DNA of 64,000 nt from Zobellia galactanivorans. GTDB taxonomy: Bacteria > Bacteroidota > Bacteroidia > Flavobacteriales > Flavobacteriaceae. The notes beneath the pieces were generated by a model, which saw only the letters and a program-made list of their open reading frames with translations, was not told the origin of the DNA and did no database searches. How positions within the stretch are numbered: the first letter of the stretch is position 1; each line of letters starts with the position of its first letter. The stretch is from assembly GCF_000973105.1 (NCBI RefSeq), contig NC_015844.1, positions 4,398,501 through 4,462,500 on the forward strand, read 5' to 3'. The position numbers were made by a program, and so were the translations under genes. This document shows, in pieces, positions 36,233 through 45,934 of the stretch.

Positions 36233-37675
36233 TTAAAATTGAAAGTAAATGAATTCTTGTTGTGAGCCTCCAAACGAGAAAATAATGATAATAATTCCTA
36301 TATAAGCTCCCCATCGGATAGGTCTATGTTTTAATAATCCGTTGCCGTAGATTTCAAGACCGTGATTTTTTTCTCTTTGAAGCCATTCTGTGATAATAAA
36401 CAGGGCAAGCAAGGCTATTAGGGTCGTGGGTAATATTTGTGGTTGAGAGAAAAGGGTTGTGTCGAAAATATTGGCTAAATAACTTAGTGCGTGAGCCACA
36501 TTTTCAGCCCTAAAAAAGACCCATGCCAAGACTGTTAAAAGAAATGTATAGATTATTTGTAGAATTTCCTTAAAGTTTGGCAAGTATTTGCCTTGGGCTA
36601 CAATATCTATATTCTGTCGGTTTTTGCCAGAGAGCATTAGGGGTAAAAAGTAAATAGCGTTTAAGGCTCCCCAAACAAGAAATGTCCAATTCGCTCCGTG
36701 CCAAAAGCCACTTACCAAGAAAATGATAAAGGTGTTACGGATTTTCATCCAGGTACCTCCCCGGCTTCCGCCAAGAGGGATATAAAGATAGTCTCTAAAC
36801 CAAGTTGATAAGGAGATGTGCCATCTTCTCCAAAATTCAGCGATATCCCTGGAAAAATAGGGAAAAGCAAAATTTTTCATTAAATCAAAACCAAACAACC
36901 TTGATGTGCCAATGGCGATATCGGAGTATCCTGAGAAATCGCCATAGATTTGAAAGGTAAAGAAAAAAGCACCTAGCAATAAGGTGCTTCCGGAATATTC
37001 TCCTGAATTATTGAATATTTCATTGGCATATTCCGCGCAATTGTCGGCAATCACAATTTTTTTAAACAGGCCCCATAAGATTTGACGCATACCGTCTACC
37101 GCTTTTGAATAATCAAAAACTCGCTTCTTGTAGAATTGTGGCAGTAAATGGGTGGCCCTTTCAATTGGTCCTGCAACGAGTTGTGGAAAGAAACAAACAA
37201 AGGCGGAAAAAGCGATAAAATCCCTTGTTGGTTCTAGTTGCTTTCTGTAAACGTCTATAGTATAGCTTAAAGTCTGGAAGGTATAAAAACTGATACCAAC
37301 AGGTAAAATAATATTAAGGGATTGAACATTGATTTCTTGACCAAAGAAAGAATAGGCGGAGACAAAATTATCTAGAAAAAAATTATAATATTTAAAGAAG
37401 CCTAAAAAACCTAGATTAACAGAAATGCTAGTCCATAATAGAATTTTTCGTATTAACGGTCTGTTTTCTTTTGATAAAGCTACACCGATTGAGTAATCAA
37501 CAAAAGTGCTAAAGGCAATTAAACCAAGAAATTTCCAATCCCACCAACCATAGAAGAAATAACTGGCGACTACAATAAGGAAATTTTGAAGATTAATATT
37601 TTTATTAAAAACAAACCAGTATAAAATAAATACTATTGGTAGGAAAAGTGCGAAATCTACAGAATTGAATAGCAT
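36233..37675 (-). CDS. MBOAT family membrane O-acyltransferase (AlgI-like), copy 2
   Basis: A 480-residue polytopic protein with WHISLSTWFRDYLYIPLGGS and the catalytic WHGANW (His about 326). It is alignable end to end with the copy at 2026-3480. It starts from ATG at 37675. With the SGNH gene 3 nt downstream it forms the second O-acylation module of the locus. The terminator at 37747-37776 sets it apart from the epimerase gene, so it should have its own promoter within the 71-bp gap; none was recognised. Confidence 0.9.
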   Translation of the reverse strand: MLFNSVDFALFLPIVFILYWFVFNKNINLQNFLIVVASYFFYGWWDWKFLGLIAFSTFVDYSIGVALSKENRPLIRKILLWTSISVNLGFLGFFKYYNFFLDNFVSAYSFFGQEINVQSLNIILPVGISFYTFQTLSYTIDVYRKQLEPTRDFIAFSAFVCFFPQLVAGPIERATHLLPQFYKKRVFDYSKAVDGMRQILWGLFKKIVIADNCAEYANEIFNNSGEYSGSTLLLGAFFFTFQIYGDFSGYSDIAIGTSRLFGFDLMKNFAFPYFSRDIAEFWRRWHISLSTWFRDYLYIPLGGSRGGTWMKIRNTFIIFLVSGFWHGANWTFLVWGALNAIYFLPLMLSGKNRQNIDIVAQGKYLPNFKEILQIIYTFLLTVLAWVFFRAENVAHALSYLANIFDTTLFSQPQILPTTLIALLALFIITEWLQREKNHGLEIYGNGLLKHRPIRWGAYIGIIIIIFSFGGSQQEFIYFQF

Positions 37676-37746
37676 ATTTTTTTTAAATAGGTTGATGCCC
37701 TGTTATAAAAGATAGGATTTTAGATTTTGAGTATTTGAAAATCAAT

Positions 37747-37776
37747 AAAAAGCCTCAATATTTATTGAGGCTTTTT
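37747..37776. terminator. Bidirectional terminator between epimerase and MBOAT 2
   Basis: AAAAAGCCTCAATA at 37747-37760 pairs perfectly with 37763-37776 around a 2-base gap, with the A/T runs inside the stem. It lies 15 nt after the stop of the minus-strand epimerase gene. Confidence 0.88.
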
Positions 37777-37791
37777 ACATTAAAAGTAAAT

Positions 37792-38808
37792 CTATTTTTT
37801 ATAATAGTTTTTATACCACTCAATAAATTTCTGGACACCTTCGACTACGCTGGTATTGGGCTGGTAGTCGTAGTCCCTAATCAGGTCATTTACATCGGCC
37901 CAGGTACGTTCAACATCTCCTGGCTGCATGGGCATCAACTCTTTTGTGGCTTTTTGCCCCATACTGCTCTCGATGGCTTCTATAAAATCGGTTAATTTAA
38001 CGGCATTATTATTGCCGATATTATAGATTTCGTACAAATCCCTATTACGAACCGTTTTGGTGAGTACACGTACAATCCCTTCAACAATATCGTCGACATA
38101 GGTAAAGTCGCGTTCCATCTTACCATGGTTGAATACCTGTATCGGATTGCCTTTGGCAATGGCATCGGTAAACAGGAACAGGGCCATGTCGGGACGTCCC
38201 CAAGGGCCATATACCGTGAAAAATCGGAGTCCCGTGGTTGCAAACCCGAACAAATGGCTATAGGTGTGGGCCATAAGTTCATTACTCTTTTTGCTTGCGG
38301 CATACAGGCTTATCGGATGGTCTACACTATCTGAAGTGGAAAAAGGTATTTTTTCGTTCAAACCATAGACACTGGAGCTACTGGCGTAAACTAAGTGTTC
38401 GACTTTATTGTGTCTGCAACACTCTAGTAAATTCAGGTAGCCCACAATATTACTATCAATGTAGGTCTCTGGATTTTCAATGCTGTAACGGACACCGGCT
38501 TGCGCAGCCAAATTACAGACCCGGTCCACTTTCTCTTCCTTAAAAAGTTTGGGAAGGGCGTCCCGGTCTTCGAGGTTCATTCGAACAAAAGAAAATTTGT
38601 CACCATAGATGGAGCCGTAACATTTTTTACGAAATGTTTGGGCATCGCTCCGTTCAATGCCCAATTGCTTCAGACGGTCGTATTTGAGGTTTACATCGTA
38701 ATAATCGTTGATGTTATCTAGGCCGACGACCTCAAAACCTTGATGCAAGAGTTTTTCACAGAGATGATATCCTATAAAACCGGCTGCACCGGTGACAAGA
38801 ATTTTCAT
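37792..38808 (-). CDS. UDP-glucuronate 4-epimerase
   Basis: A 338-residue extended SDR enzyme: [20 protein letters not shown], the [17 protein letters not shown] segment that marks the UDP-GlcA 4-epimerase group, [21 protein letters not shown] and [12 protein letters not shown] (YxxxK). It should interconvert UDP-glucuronate and UDP-galacturonate in the cytoplasm. Its ATG overlaps the stop of the UDP-glucose dehydrogenase gene (ATGA), so the two steps UDP-Glc to UDP-GlcA to UDP-GalA are co-translated. GalA in the polymer would give a target for the pectate-lyase-like lipoproteins. Confidence 0.9.
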   Translation of the reverse strand: MKILVTGAAGFIGYHLCEKLLHQGFEVVGLDNINDYYDVNLKYDRLKQLGIERSDAQTFRKKCYGSIYGDKFSFVRMNLEDRDALPKLFKEEKVDRVCNLAAQAGVRYSIENPETYIDSNIVGYLNLLECCRHNKVEHLVYASSSSVYGLNEKIPFSTSDSVDHPISLYAASKKSNELMAHTYSHLFGFATTGLRFFTVYGPWGRPDMALFLFTDAIAKGNPIQVFNHGKMERDFTYVDDIVEGIVRVLTKTVRNRDLYEIYNIGNNNAVKLTDFIEAIESSMGQKATKELMPMQPGDVERTWADVNDLIRDYDYQPNTSVVEGVQKFIEWYKNYYKK

Positions 38809-40202
38809 GATTGTCCTATTTTGTAGTATTGGAAGCCTTTTTCTTCCATTTCTTCTTTTGATAATAGGCGACGGCCGTCGAAAACAAAGGCAGGTTTTAA
38901 CATTTTTTCAAAAATCGTATCCCAAGAATAGGTCTTGAATTCATCCCATTCGGTTAGAATGGCTATGGCATGCGCCTCTTGAACGGCTTCCATAGGGTCG
39001 TTTACTACCGTAAGGAGTTGTCGGTTCTCTTCGGGAGTCCTTGTATCTAGGTAATCCAAATCGGCATAAATTCTATCGGCCGAAACTTTTGGGTCGTATA
39101 CCACAATTTCCGCCTTTTCTTCAAGTAGGGCATCGGCTATGTTAATGGCGGCGGATTCCCTAGTATCATTGGTATCCTTTTTAAAGGCCCATCCGAAGAA
39201 AACAATTTTCTTGCCTGAAACCGTGTTGTATAAGGTTGAAATTATATTTTCGGCAAAACGTCTTTTTTGATAATCGTTCATAATGATGACCTGTTCCCAA
39301 TAATCGGCAACCTCATTAAGTCCGAAAGTTCTTGATATATACACCAAGTTCAGGATGTCCTTTTGAAAGCAAGAGCCTCCAAAACCAACAGAGGCATTTA
39401 GGAATTTAGGTCCAATTCTACTGTCGGTGCCAATCGCCCTTGACACCTCCGCCACATTGGCATCGGTACGTTCACATAATGCTGAAATGGCATTGATGGA
39501 AGAAACCCTTTGTGCCAAAAATGCGTTGGCAACCAATTTAGAGAGCTCGGAAGACCATACATTGGTCTGTAAAACACGCTCTTTGGGAAGCCAATGTTCG
39601 TAAATGGAACTGAGGGTGTCCTTAGCTTCTTGTCCCGAAGGTGTTTCGTCACCGCCGATCAACACCCGGTCGGCATGGAGCAAATCTTCTATGGCAGTAC
39701 CTTCGGCCAAAAATTCAGGGTTGGAAAGAATTTCGAATTTTACGCCATTCCCGGTGTTTTCCAAAATACTTTTGATCGCACTGGCCGTTCGTACCGGTAA
39801 TGTAGATTTTTCTACGACTATTTTATCGGTTTTGGCCACTTTGGCGATATTACGGGCACAGAGCTCTACAAATTTTAAATCTGCTGCCTGCCCTTTCCCT
39901 TTTCCATAGGTCTTTGTTGGGGTGTTTACCGATATGAAAATAATCTCGGCCTCATCTATGGCTTTGTCCACTTCAGTGGAGAAGAAAAGGTTCTTTCCCC
40001 TGGTTTTTTCAACTATTTCTTTTAGCCCTGGCTCGTAGACGGGTAAATTATCTAGGTCCGAATCATTCCATTGGTCGATTCTGGCTTGGTTAATGTCCAC
40101 AACAGTTACCGTAATTTCAGGACACTGGCTGGCAATAACGGACATGGTTGGTCCACCTACATATCCTGCACCGATACAGCATATTTTATTTACTTTTTTC
40201 AT
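38805..40202 (-). CDS. ugd: UDP-glucose 6-dehydrogenase
   Basis: A 465-residue enzyme of the long, eukaryote-like UGDH group. It has [17 protein letters not shown] (NAD site), [30 protein letters not shown] and the catalytic FGGSCFQKD. It makes UDP-GlcA, the precursor for the 4-epimerase next to it and for the UDP-xylose synthase across the divergent gap. The ATG at 40202 (MKKVNKICC) matches the usual family start; in-frame ATG at 40214 and TTG at 40229 are possible alternatives. Confidence 0.92.
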   Translation of the reverse strand: MKKVNKICCIGAGYVGGPTMSVIASQCPEITVTVVDINQARIDQWNDSDLDNLPVYEPGLKEIVEKTRGKNLFFSTEVDKAIDEAEIIFISVNTPTKTYGKGKGQAADLKFVELCARNIAKVAKTDKIVVEKSTLPVRTASAIKSILENTGNGVKFEILSNPEFLAEGTAIEDLLHADRVLIGGDETPSGQEAKDTLSSIYEHWLPKERVLQTNVWSSELSKLVANAFLAQRVSSINAISALCERTDANVAEVSRAIGTDSRIGPKFLNASVGFGGSCFQKDILNLVYISRTFGLNEVADYWEQVIIMNDYQKRRFAENIISTLYNTVSGKKIVFFGWAFKKDTNDTRESAAINIADALLEEKAEIVVYDPKVSADRIYADLDYLDTRTPEENRQLLTVVNDPMEAVQEAHAIAILTEWDEFKTYSWDTIFEKMLKPAFVFDGRRLLSKEEMEEKGFQYYKIGQS

Positions 40203-40595
40203 GGATAGGTTCATTTTATTAGGTTGCAAAGATTACTAAATAACTCAAAACTACCTTGCATTTTTTCGGTTAAAAAGATTTATTTCAAGATTATGTGTTA
40301 CAAATGGGACTAATTTATCGATGTATTAATAATCATGAGGTGGAATACGATTTATTTTTATAGGGCTTGTAATTGAAGCAAGCCGATACTTGTCTGAAAT
40401 TATATACGAAGCATTTATAGAATAAGACTATTTACCTTTTATCTTAAATATTTGAAGTTCATAGCATTTTGAGAAAAAAACGTCTTGGGTTTGATACAAT
40501 GTATTTATATTCGTGCCGATTGTAATGCCAACTAGTGATAAATGGTTCTGCTTTTCAATGTTAAAGTATCTGGCATTCGTTGGGCGGAATATTAA
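40203..40595. promoter_or_regulatory. Divergent promoter region between ugd and the UDP-xylose synthase gene
   Basis: On the minus strand TAGTTTTG (40246-40253) fits the TAnnTTTG -7 element for ugd, though no TTG lies 17-23 nt upstream of it. No match was seen for the plus-strand gene. An ATCGATG followed by TTAATAA near 40317-40332 resembles words in the 33.4-kb divergent region. No small gene is visible in this stretch of nearly 400 bp. Confidence 0.4.
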
Positions 40596-41591
40596 ATGTA
40601 CGAAATGAAGAAAATACTGATTACCGGGGCGGCCGGTTTTTTAGGATCCCATCTGTGTGACCGATTTATAAAGGAGGGATATTATGTAATTGCTATGGAT
40701 AACCTGATTACAGGCGACTTGCGTAACATTGAGCATCTTTTTAAGTTAGAGAACTTTGAGTTTTACCATCACGATGTTACTAAATTCGTGAATGTGCCAG
40801 GGAAATTGGACTATATTCTTCATTTTGCCTCTCCGGCCAGTCCGATCGATTATTTAAAGATTCCGATTCAGACCTTGAAGGTGGGGGCATTGGGAACCCA
40901 TAACCTATTGGGCTTGGCCAAGGTTAAAAACGCCAGGATATTAATTGCCTCTACTTCCGAAATATACGGGGATCCCTTGGTTCACCCTCAGACGGAAGAA
41001 TATTATGGTAATGTGAATACCATTGGCCCTAGAGGGGTTTACGATGAAGCCAAAAGGTTTATGGAATCTATTACCATGGCTTATAATCGCTTTCATGGTC
41101 TTGAAACACGAATAGTTAGAATATTTAATACCTATGGGCCTAGAATGCGACTGAATGATGGTAGGGTAATACCTGCGTTTATTGGACAGGCCTTGCGAGG
41201 TGAAGATTTGACCGTGTTCGGTGATGGTAGTCAAACCCGTTCCTTTTGTTATGTCGATGATGAAGTGGAAGGGATATACCGTCTATTGCTCAGCGATTAT
41301 GATATGCCCGTAAATATTGGTAACCCACATGAAATTACTATTAAGGATTTTGCGGAGGAAATTGTAAAGTTGACCGGTACCGACCAGAAGGTTATTTATA
41401 AGCCTCTACCGCAAGATGACCCAATGCAAAGGCAACCTGATATTACAAAGGCCAAAGAGATCCTAGGCTGGGAGCCCAAGGTGTCCCGTGCGGAAGGCAT
41501 GAAAAAGACCTACGAGTATTTCAAATCCTTGCCGGAAGATGAACTGTATAAAAAAGAACACAAGGATTTTAAGGATTATAATCGAATCTAA
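40596..41591 (+). CDS. uxs: UDP-glucuronate decarboxylase (UDP-xylose synthase)
   Basis: A 331-residue SDR enzyme with [49 protein letters not shown] and [13 protein letters not shown] (catalytic Tyr/Lys). The 'ASPASP...P' stretch and the [16 protein letters not shown] segment are typical of UDP-xylose synthases. It converts UDP-GlcA to UDP-xylose in the cytoplasm. Met1 (40596) and Met4 (40605) are equally possible starts. It stands alone between a divergent promoter region and a terminator, so it may be expressed separately from the rest. Confidence 0.9.
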   Translation: MYEMKKILITGAAGFLGSHLCDRFIKEGYYVIAMDNLITGDLRNIEHLFKLENFEFYHHDVTKFVNVPGKLDYILHFASPASPIDYLKIPIQTLKVGALGTHNLLGLAKVKNARILIASTSEIYGDPLVHPQTEEYYGNVNTIGPRGVYDEAKRFMESITMAYNRFHGLETRIVRIFNTYGPRMRLNDGRVIPAFIGQALRGEDLTVFGDGSQTRSFCYVDDEVEGIYRLLLSDYDMPVNIGNPHEITIKDFAEEIVKLTGTDQKVIYKPLPQDDPMQRQPDITKAKEILGWEPKVSRAEGMKKTYEYFKSLPEDELYKKEHKDFKDYNRI

Positions 41592-41615
41592 GAAACCTTG
41601 GAAATGAACTTATGG

Positions 41616-41652
41616 GGAGCGGTGTTTCGTATTGGCTTCGCTCCTTTTTTTT
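41616..41652 (+). terminator. Rho-independent terminator after UDP-xylose synthase
   Basis: GGAGCG at 41616-41621 pairs with CGCTCC at 41639-41644, followed by eight T residues (41645-41652), about 25 nt after the stop codon. Confidence 0.8.
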
Positions 41653-41898
41653 GTTCTAAGCCTTTGGTTTTGATGTTTTTATAGGGAGAATGCCTTTGGG
41701 TTTCCTATTTTTGAAAGAATTTAGGGGTGAAAAAAACACATCTAATATTCGTTTTATATCGTACATATGTGACTCAAGGTTGATGTTGGAGTTCGGTGTA
41801 AGGTGTGATTAGCCGATTTTTTGGGGCGTACAACAAAATTAATGAAGGGTTCTAATGTTAAGGTTTAGTTTTGTTTTTGATAATCAAGGAAGTATTGC

Positions 41899-41930
41899 TT
41901 GGCAATATTGAGATTATATTTATATGTTTG
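41899..41930 (+). promoter_or_regulatory. Bacteroidota-type promoter for the aminotransferase-dehydratase-wza-wzc operon
   Basis: TTG at 41899-41901 and TATGTTTG at 41923-41930 are 21 nt apart, matching TTG-N17-23-TAnnTTTG. The leader to the GTG start at 41994 would be close to 60 nt. A second TAGTTTTG lies a little upstream (around 41865) without a proper TTG. The remainder of the 402-bp gap (41592-41993) holds only the terminator of the preceding gene. Confidence 0.5.
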
Positions 41931-41993
41931 GCCGCCATGGATTTGAAAATGTCGGCAACCCCCAAACGATAATGAACTAAAAACCAATTTCCG

Positions 41994-43124
41994 GTGAAAA
42001 CTATTGTAAAAGATAAAATATGGCTGTCTTCTCCCCATATGGGAGGAGGTGAACAAAAATACGTTCAAGAAGCCTTTGATACGAATTGGGTCGCTCCTTT
42101 AGGGCCTAACGTAGATAACTTTGAAAAATCCATAACCCAGTTTGTAGGTGGCAACATGCACGTAGCCGCACTTAGTTCAGGTACTGCCGCAATTCATCTC
42201 GCTTTAGAATTGCTGGGCGTAACCCGGGGCGATGAAGTAATTTGTCAAAGTTTTACTTTTTCGGCATCGGCCAATCCCATTATGTACCTTGGGGCAACTC
42301 CCGTTTTTGTAGATAGTGAAAGGGATACTTGGAATATTTCCCCTGAATTATTGGAGACCGCCATAAAGGATCGAATGGCCCATGGGAAAAAACCGAAAGC
42401 TATCGTAGCGGTCCATTTATATGGAATGCCCTATAAAGTAGATGAAATAGGGAAGATTTCAGAAAAATATGATATTCCCGTCGTGGAGGATAGTGCCGAG
42501 GCCCTGGGGAGCGCGTTCAAGGATAAAAAATGCGGTACTTTTGGGGAAATAGGGATTTTTTCTTTTAACGGAAATAAAATAATTACCACCTCTGGGGGAG
42601 GCGCCTTGGTGTCAAGAAAAGAGGAGGTGAAGAAAAGGGCCGTATTCTTGGCCACGCAAGCAAGGGACGATGCGCCCCACTACCAGCACTCAAATGTAGG
42701 CTACAATTATAGAATGAGCAATATCCTTGCAGGTATTGGCCGTGGTCAGATGGAAGTGCTTCAAGAACGTGTAGGACAAAGAAGATTTAATTACGATTTT
42801 TATAAAAAACATCTTGGGCATCTTTCCCAACTTGAATTTTTAGAGGAACCAGAGGGATATTATTGCAATAGATGGTTGACTTGCGTGTTGACCCCTTCCT
42901 TTGAGATTAGGGAAAAAATACGATTGGCCCTTTTAGAGGTCGATATCGAATCTAGACCTTTATGGAAGCCGATGCATATGCAGCCGGTTTTCAATGAATT
43001 TCCCCATTATAGCGATGGTACATCGGAAGACCTTTTCAACCGGGGGCTTTGTTTGCCAAGTGGCTCTAACCTTTCCCAAAATGATCTGGAAAGAATAGTG
43101 GAGTTAATTCTAACCAAAATTTAA
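41994..43124 (+). CDS. DegT/DnrJ/EryC1/StrS-type PLP aminotransferase
   Basis: A 376-residue PLP enzyme acting on nucleotide-linked keto sugars. It shows WLSSPHMGGGEQKYVQEAF, SSGTAAIHLALELLG, VVEDSAEALGSAFK and SFNGNKIITTSGGGALVS, the last holding the Lys that binds PLP. Together with the 4,6-dehydratase starting 4 nt downstream it should yield a UDP-4-amino-4,6-dideoxy-hexosamine, as PglE with PglF do. The start is GTG at 41994; no upstream in-frame ATG fits. Expected cytoplasmic. Confidence 0.88.
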   Translation: MKTIVKDKIWLSSPHMGGGEQKYVQEAFDTNWVAPLGPNVDNFEKSITQFVGGNMHVAALSSGTAAIHLALELLGVTRGDEVICQSFTFSASANPIMYLGATPVFVDSERDTWNISPELLETAIKDRMAHGKKPKAIVAVHLYGMPYKVDEIGKISEKYDIPVVEDSAEALGSAFKDKKCGTFGEIGIFSFNGNKIITTSGGGALVSRKEEVKKRAVFLATQARDDAPHYQHSNVGYNYRMSNILAGIGRGQMEVLQERVGQRRFNYDFYKKHLGHLSQLEFLEEPEGYYCNRWLTCVLTPSFEIREKIRLALLEVDIESRPLWKPMHMQPVFNEFPHYSDGTSEDLFNRGLCLPSGSNLSQNDLERIVELILTKI

Positions 43125-43128
43125 TCTG

Positions 43129-45060
43129 ATGATAAAAGACTATTTAGTAAGTAATGCTCATAAATATGCGTCTAAGTGGTTGGTTTTGGCCATTGACGTG
43201 GTTATGATCTCTATTTCCTTTGTGTTATCGTATATCATACGTTTTAATCTCACTTTAGATTTTGAAATAGAAAGACTATTTGTTCAATTGCCTATTATTG
43301 CCTTGATAGCTTTGGCCTCTTTTATTTTTACGGGCTCTCATAAAGGGGTTATTAGGCATACGGGGGTAAGGGATGTATACAACATATTCAATGCCATTTG
43401 TCTTTCAAGCATTTTGCTGATTTCCATGGTCTTGTTCAATAGGGAGCTTGGCGTATTCGAGAATTTTACGGTTCCCTTGGGGATCATCATTATCCATAGC
43501 TTGTTGAGCTTTGTGGCCCTTACGGCTTCAAGGTATGTGTTTAAGGCGCTTTACAACAACCTTATGGCCCGCGATTTTAAGGTCAATAAGAATGTTTTGA
43601 TTTTTGGGGCGGGGGAGTCGGGTATATTGACCCAGAACGCCTTGGTCAACCATACAAAAAGCCGGGTTAGGGTAGTGGGTTATGTCGATGAAGATGTAAA
43701 AAAGGTCGGCAAGCAAATCAATGGGGTAAAAGTATTTCATAAAGATGTACTGAACCGCGATTTTATTGTAAAGAACAATATTTCAGAAGTTATTTTTTCT
43801 ATACAGAATATTGACCCAAGAAGTTTAAAGGTTTTGGTCGAAGGTTTGGTGGACTTTCCGGTCCAGGTTAAAATTGTTCCTCCGGTAGAGCAATGGATCA
43901 ACGGTGAGTTGAAAGTATCGCAAATCAAGCAGATTCAGATTGAAGATTTGTTGGATCGTGCGCCGATCAACATCAAAAATTCAAAAATCGAAGGCGAAAT
44001 CAAAAACAAGGTTATTCTTGTTACGGGAGGCGCGGGGTCTATCGGTAGTGAAATCGTACGTCAGGTATGTACTTATAACTATAAATCATTGATTGTTATC
44101 GATCAATCGGAATCGGCCTTGTACGATTTGCAACAAGAATTAAAACAAAATGGCTACCACAATTTTATGCCTATTGTGGGGGATGTACGCGATAAAAATA
44201 GATTGAACAACCTCTTTCAGGAATACAAGCCGAATATTGTTTTTCATGCCGCCGCCTACAAGCATGTTCCTTTAATGGAATACAATGCCTATGAGGCCAT
44301 TAAGATCAATGTTGCAGGTACAAAGGTAGTGGCCGATTTGTCTATCAGTCATAATGTCGACAAGTTTATATTCATTTCTACCGACAAAGCGGTGAACCCG
44401 ACGAATGTCATGGGGGCTACCAAACGAATTGCTGAAATGTATATCAGTTGTATGCAGCAAAAAGGAAAGACGAAATTCATAACCACGCGTTTTGGAAATG
44501 TGCTTGGGTCAAACGGATCTGTCATTCCTCTGTTTAAAAAGCAAATAGAAAAAGGAGGGCCATTGACCGTTACCCACGAAAACGTTACCCGTTTTTTTAT
44601 GACCATACCCGAGGCGTCACAATTGGTTCTTGAGGCCGGTGCGATGGGAGAAGGCGGTGAAATTTTTATTTTTGATATGGGTGAATCGGTAAAGATATTC
44701 GATTTGGCCAAAAATATGATCAAACTGAGCGGACTTCGATATCCTGAGGATATCGATATAAAAATCACAGGTTTGAGACCCGGTGAAAAGTTGTACGAAG
44801 AACTGTTGGCTAATGGGGAAAATACCTTGCCTACCTATCATAAAAAAATTATGATCGGTAAGACCAGGGAGCTGGATTATACCTTGGTACATGCTAAAAT
44901 AGATGAACTTTGTGTGTCCAATATGTTCTTTAATGAAAGCACGGTAAGTTTAATGAAGGAAATTGTCCCAGAATTTATCTCCAATAATTCGGAGTTGTGT
45001 TTGCTTGATAAAAAGAAGCAGAACACAACTAAGAATCATCCGCTTAAAAAAGTTTTATAA
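43129..45060 (+). CDS. Membrane-bound UDP-GlcNAc 4,6-dehydratase, WbpM/PglF/CapD type
   Basis: A 643-residue protein: four transmembrane helices in the first 130 residues, a nucleotide-binding domain with VLIFGAGESGILTQ (about 155-170), then the dehydratase domain with VILVTGGAGSIGSEIVRQV. The active site has FISTDKAVNPTNVMGATKRI; Met in place of the usual Tyr (Ser-Met-Lys) is typical of WbpM/PglF. It forms the 4-keto-6-deoxy intermediate used by the aminotransferase encoded just upstream. Length and topology are normal for the long form. Confidence 0.92.
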   Translation: MIKDYLVSNAHKYASKWLVLAIDVVMISISFVLSYIIRFNLTLDFEIERLFVQLPIIALIALASFIFTGSHKGVIRHTGVRDVYNIFNAICLSSILLISMVLFNRELGVFENFTVPLGIIIIHSLLSFVALTASRYVFKALYNNLMARDFKVNKNVLIFGAGESGILTQNALVNHTKSRVRVVGYVDEDVKKVGKQINGVKVFHKDVLNRDFIVKNNISEVIFSIQNIDPRSLKVLVEGLVDFPVQVKIVPPVEQWINGELKVSQIKQIQIEDLLDRAPINIKNSKIEGEIKNKVILVTGGAGSIGSEIVRQVCTYNYKSLIVIDQSESALYDLQQELKQNGYHNFMPIVGDVRDKNRLNNLFQEYKPNIVFHAAAYKHVPLMEYNAYEAIKINVAGTKVVADLSISHNVDKFIFISTDKAVNPTNVMGATKRIAEMYISCMQQKGKTKFITTRFGNVLGSNGSVIPLFKKQIEKGGPLTVTHENVTRFFMTIPEASQLVLEAGAMGEGGEIFIFDMGESVKIFDLAKNMIKLSGLRYPEDIDIKITGLRPGEKLYEELLANGENTLPTYHKKIMIGKTRELDYTLVHAKIDELCVSNMFFNESTVSLMKEIVPEFISNNSELCLLDKKKQNTTKNHPLKKVL

Positions 45061-45100
45061 ATTTTTTATTTGTTATCATTGCACCAAAATTTGAAACACT

Positions 45101-45901
45101 ATGTCTATGAAAAAACGAAGTCTTACCGCGATTACTAGTTCTTTAAGGTCGATTATACCCCTTTTGGTATTGTCAGCCGTTCTACTTTCTTCATGTGCCA
45201 CAAGAAAAGAAGTGGTTTATTTTCAAAATACGGGAGACTTTGAAACCTTGGTCGATAAGAATAGTTTTACCCCTAAGTTTAAGGTAGATGATTTAGTGAG
45301 TATTTTTGTGTCCACTTTAGACAGTGAGGCGAGCGCTCCATTTAATCTGTTTAGAGGGAGTTCCGAAGGTGGAATTCGCCCGGAACAAGTGGATTACTTG
45401 GTTGATAAGGAAGGGGAAATTGATTTTCCGGTAATAGGAAAAATAAAAATTGCCGGCTTATCAGGGGAGGAAGTCAGGGTTTTGCTTAGGGATAGGCTTT
45501 CGGATTATCTGAAAGACCCGATTATTAATATCAGGCTAAGAAACTTTAGTATCTCGGTTTTAGGCGAGGTGAATCGTCCAGGGACCTATCCAGTAGATGG
45601 GGAGCGGATTACTATTATGGAGGCTTTAGGATTGGCAGGTGACCTGACCATTAAAGGGAAGCGGGAAAACGTAATGGTCATTCGGGACTTTGATGGTACC
45701 AAGGTGTACACGCGTATCGACTTGACAAAAAAGGAAGCCCTAAGTTCGCCCGTCTATTATCTGACCCAAAATGATATAGTCTATGTAGAGCCGAACAATT
45801 CGGCCATCAAATCCTCTACCTTGGATAATCGGGCATCCATTTATGTCTCCGTTGCTTCCTTGTTGATTACCTCTACGGTGTTATTGATTACGCGTAATTA
45901 A
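45101..45901 (+). CDS. wza: Polysaccharide export outer-membrane lipoprotein, Wza/BexD family
   Basis: A 266-residue lipoprotein: signal peptide ending LLSSC (Cys about 32), a poly-export domain (FKVDDLVSIFVSTLD), then SLBB-like sequence (ISVLGEVNRPGTYPVDGERI). A C-terminal hydrophobic helix (about 245-263, VSVASLLITSTVLLITRN) would cross or anchor to the outer membrane. It should form the export channel with the co-polymerase encoded 33 nt downstream. The short form without extra SLBB domains is usual in Bacteroidota. Confidence 0.92.
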   Translation: MSMKKRSLTAITSSLRSIIPLLVLSAVLLSSCATRKEVVYFQNTGDFETLVDKNSFTPKFKVDDLVSIFVSTLDSEASAPFNLFRGSSEGGIRPEQVDYLVDKEGEIDFPVIGKIKIAGLSGEEVRVLLRDRLSDYLKDPIINIRLRNFSISVLGEVNRPGTYPVDGERITIMEALGLAGDLTIKGKRENVMVIRDFDGTKVYTRIDLTKKEALSSPVYYLTQNDIVYVEPNNSAIKSSTLDNRASIYVSVASLLITSTVLLITRN

Positions 45902-45934
45902 TTTGAAGACACTAATATTTACTAAAAGCATAAA

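Noticed and set aside
40941-41234. 97-codon minus-strand open frame
   Set aside because: It is antisense to the UDP-xylose synthase gene and has no support of its own.
44349-44892. Two minus-strand open frames of 139 and 91 codons
   Set aside because: Both lie opposite the catalytic domain of the 4,6-dehydratase gene, whose motifs are intact.
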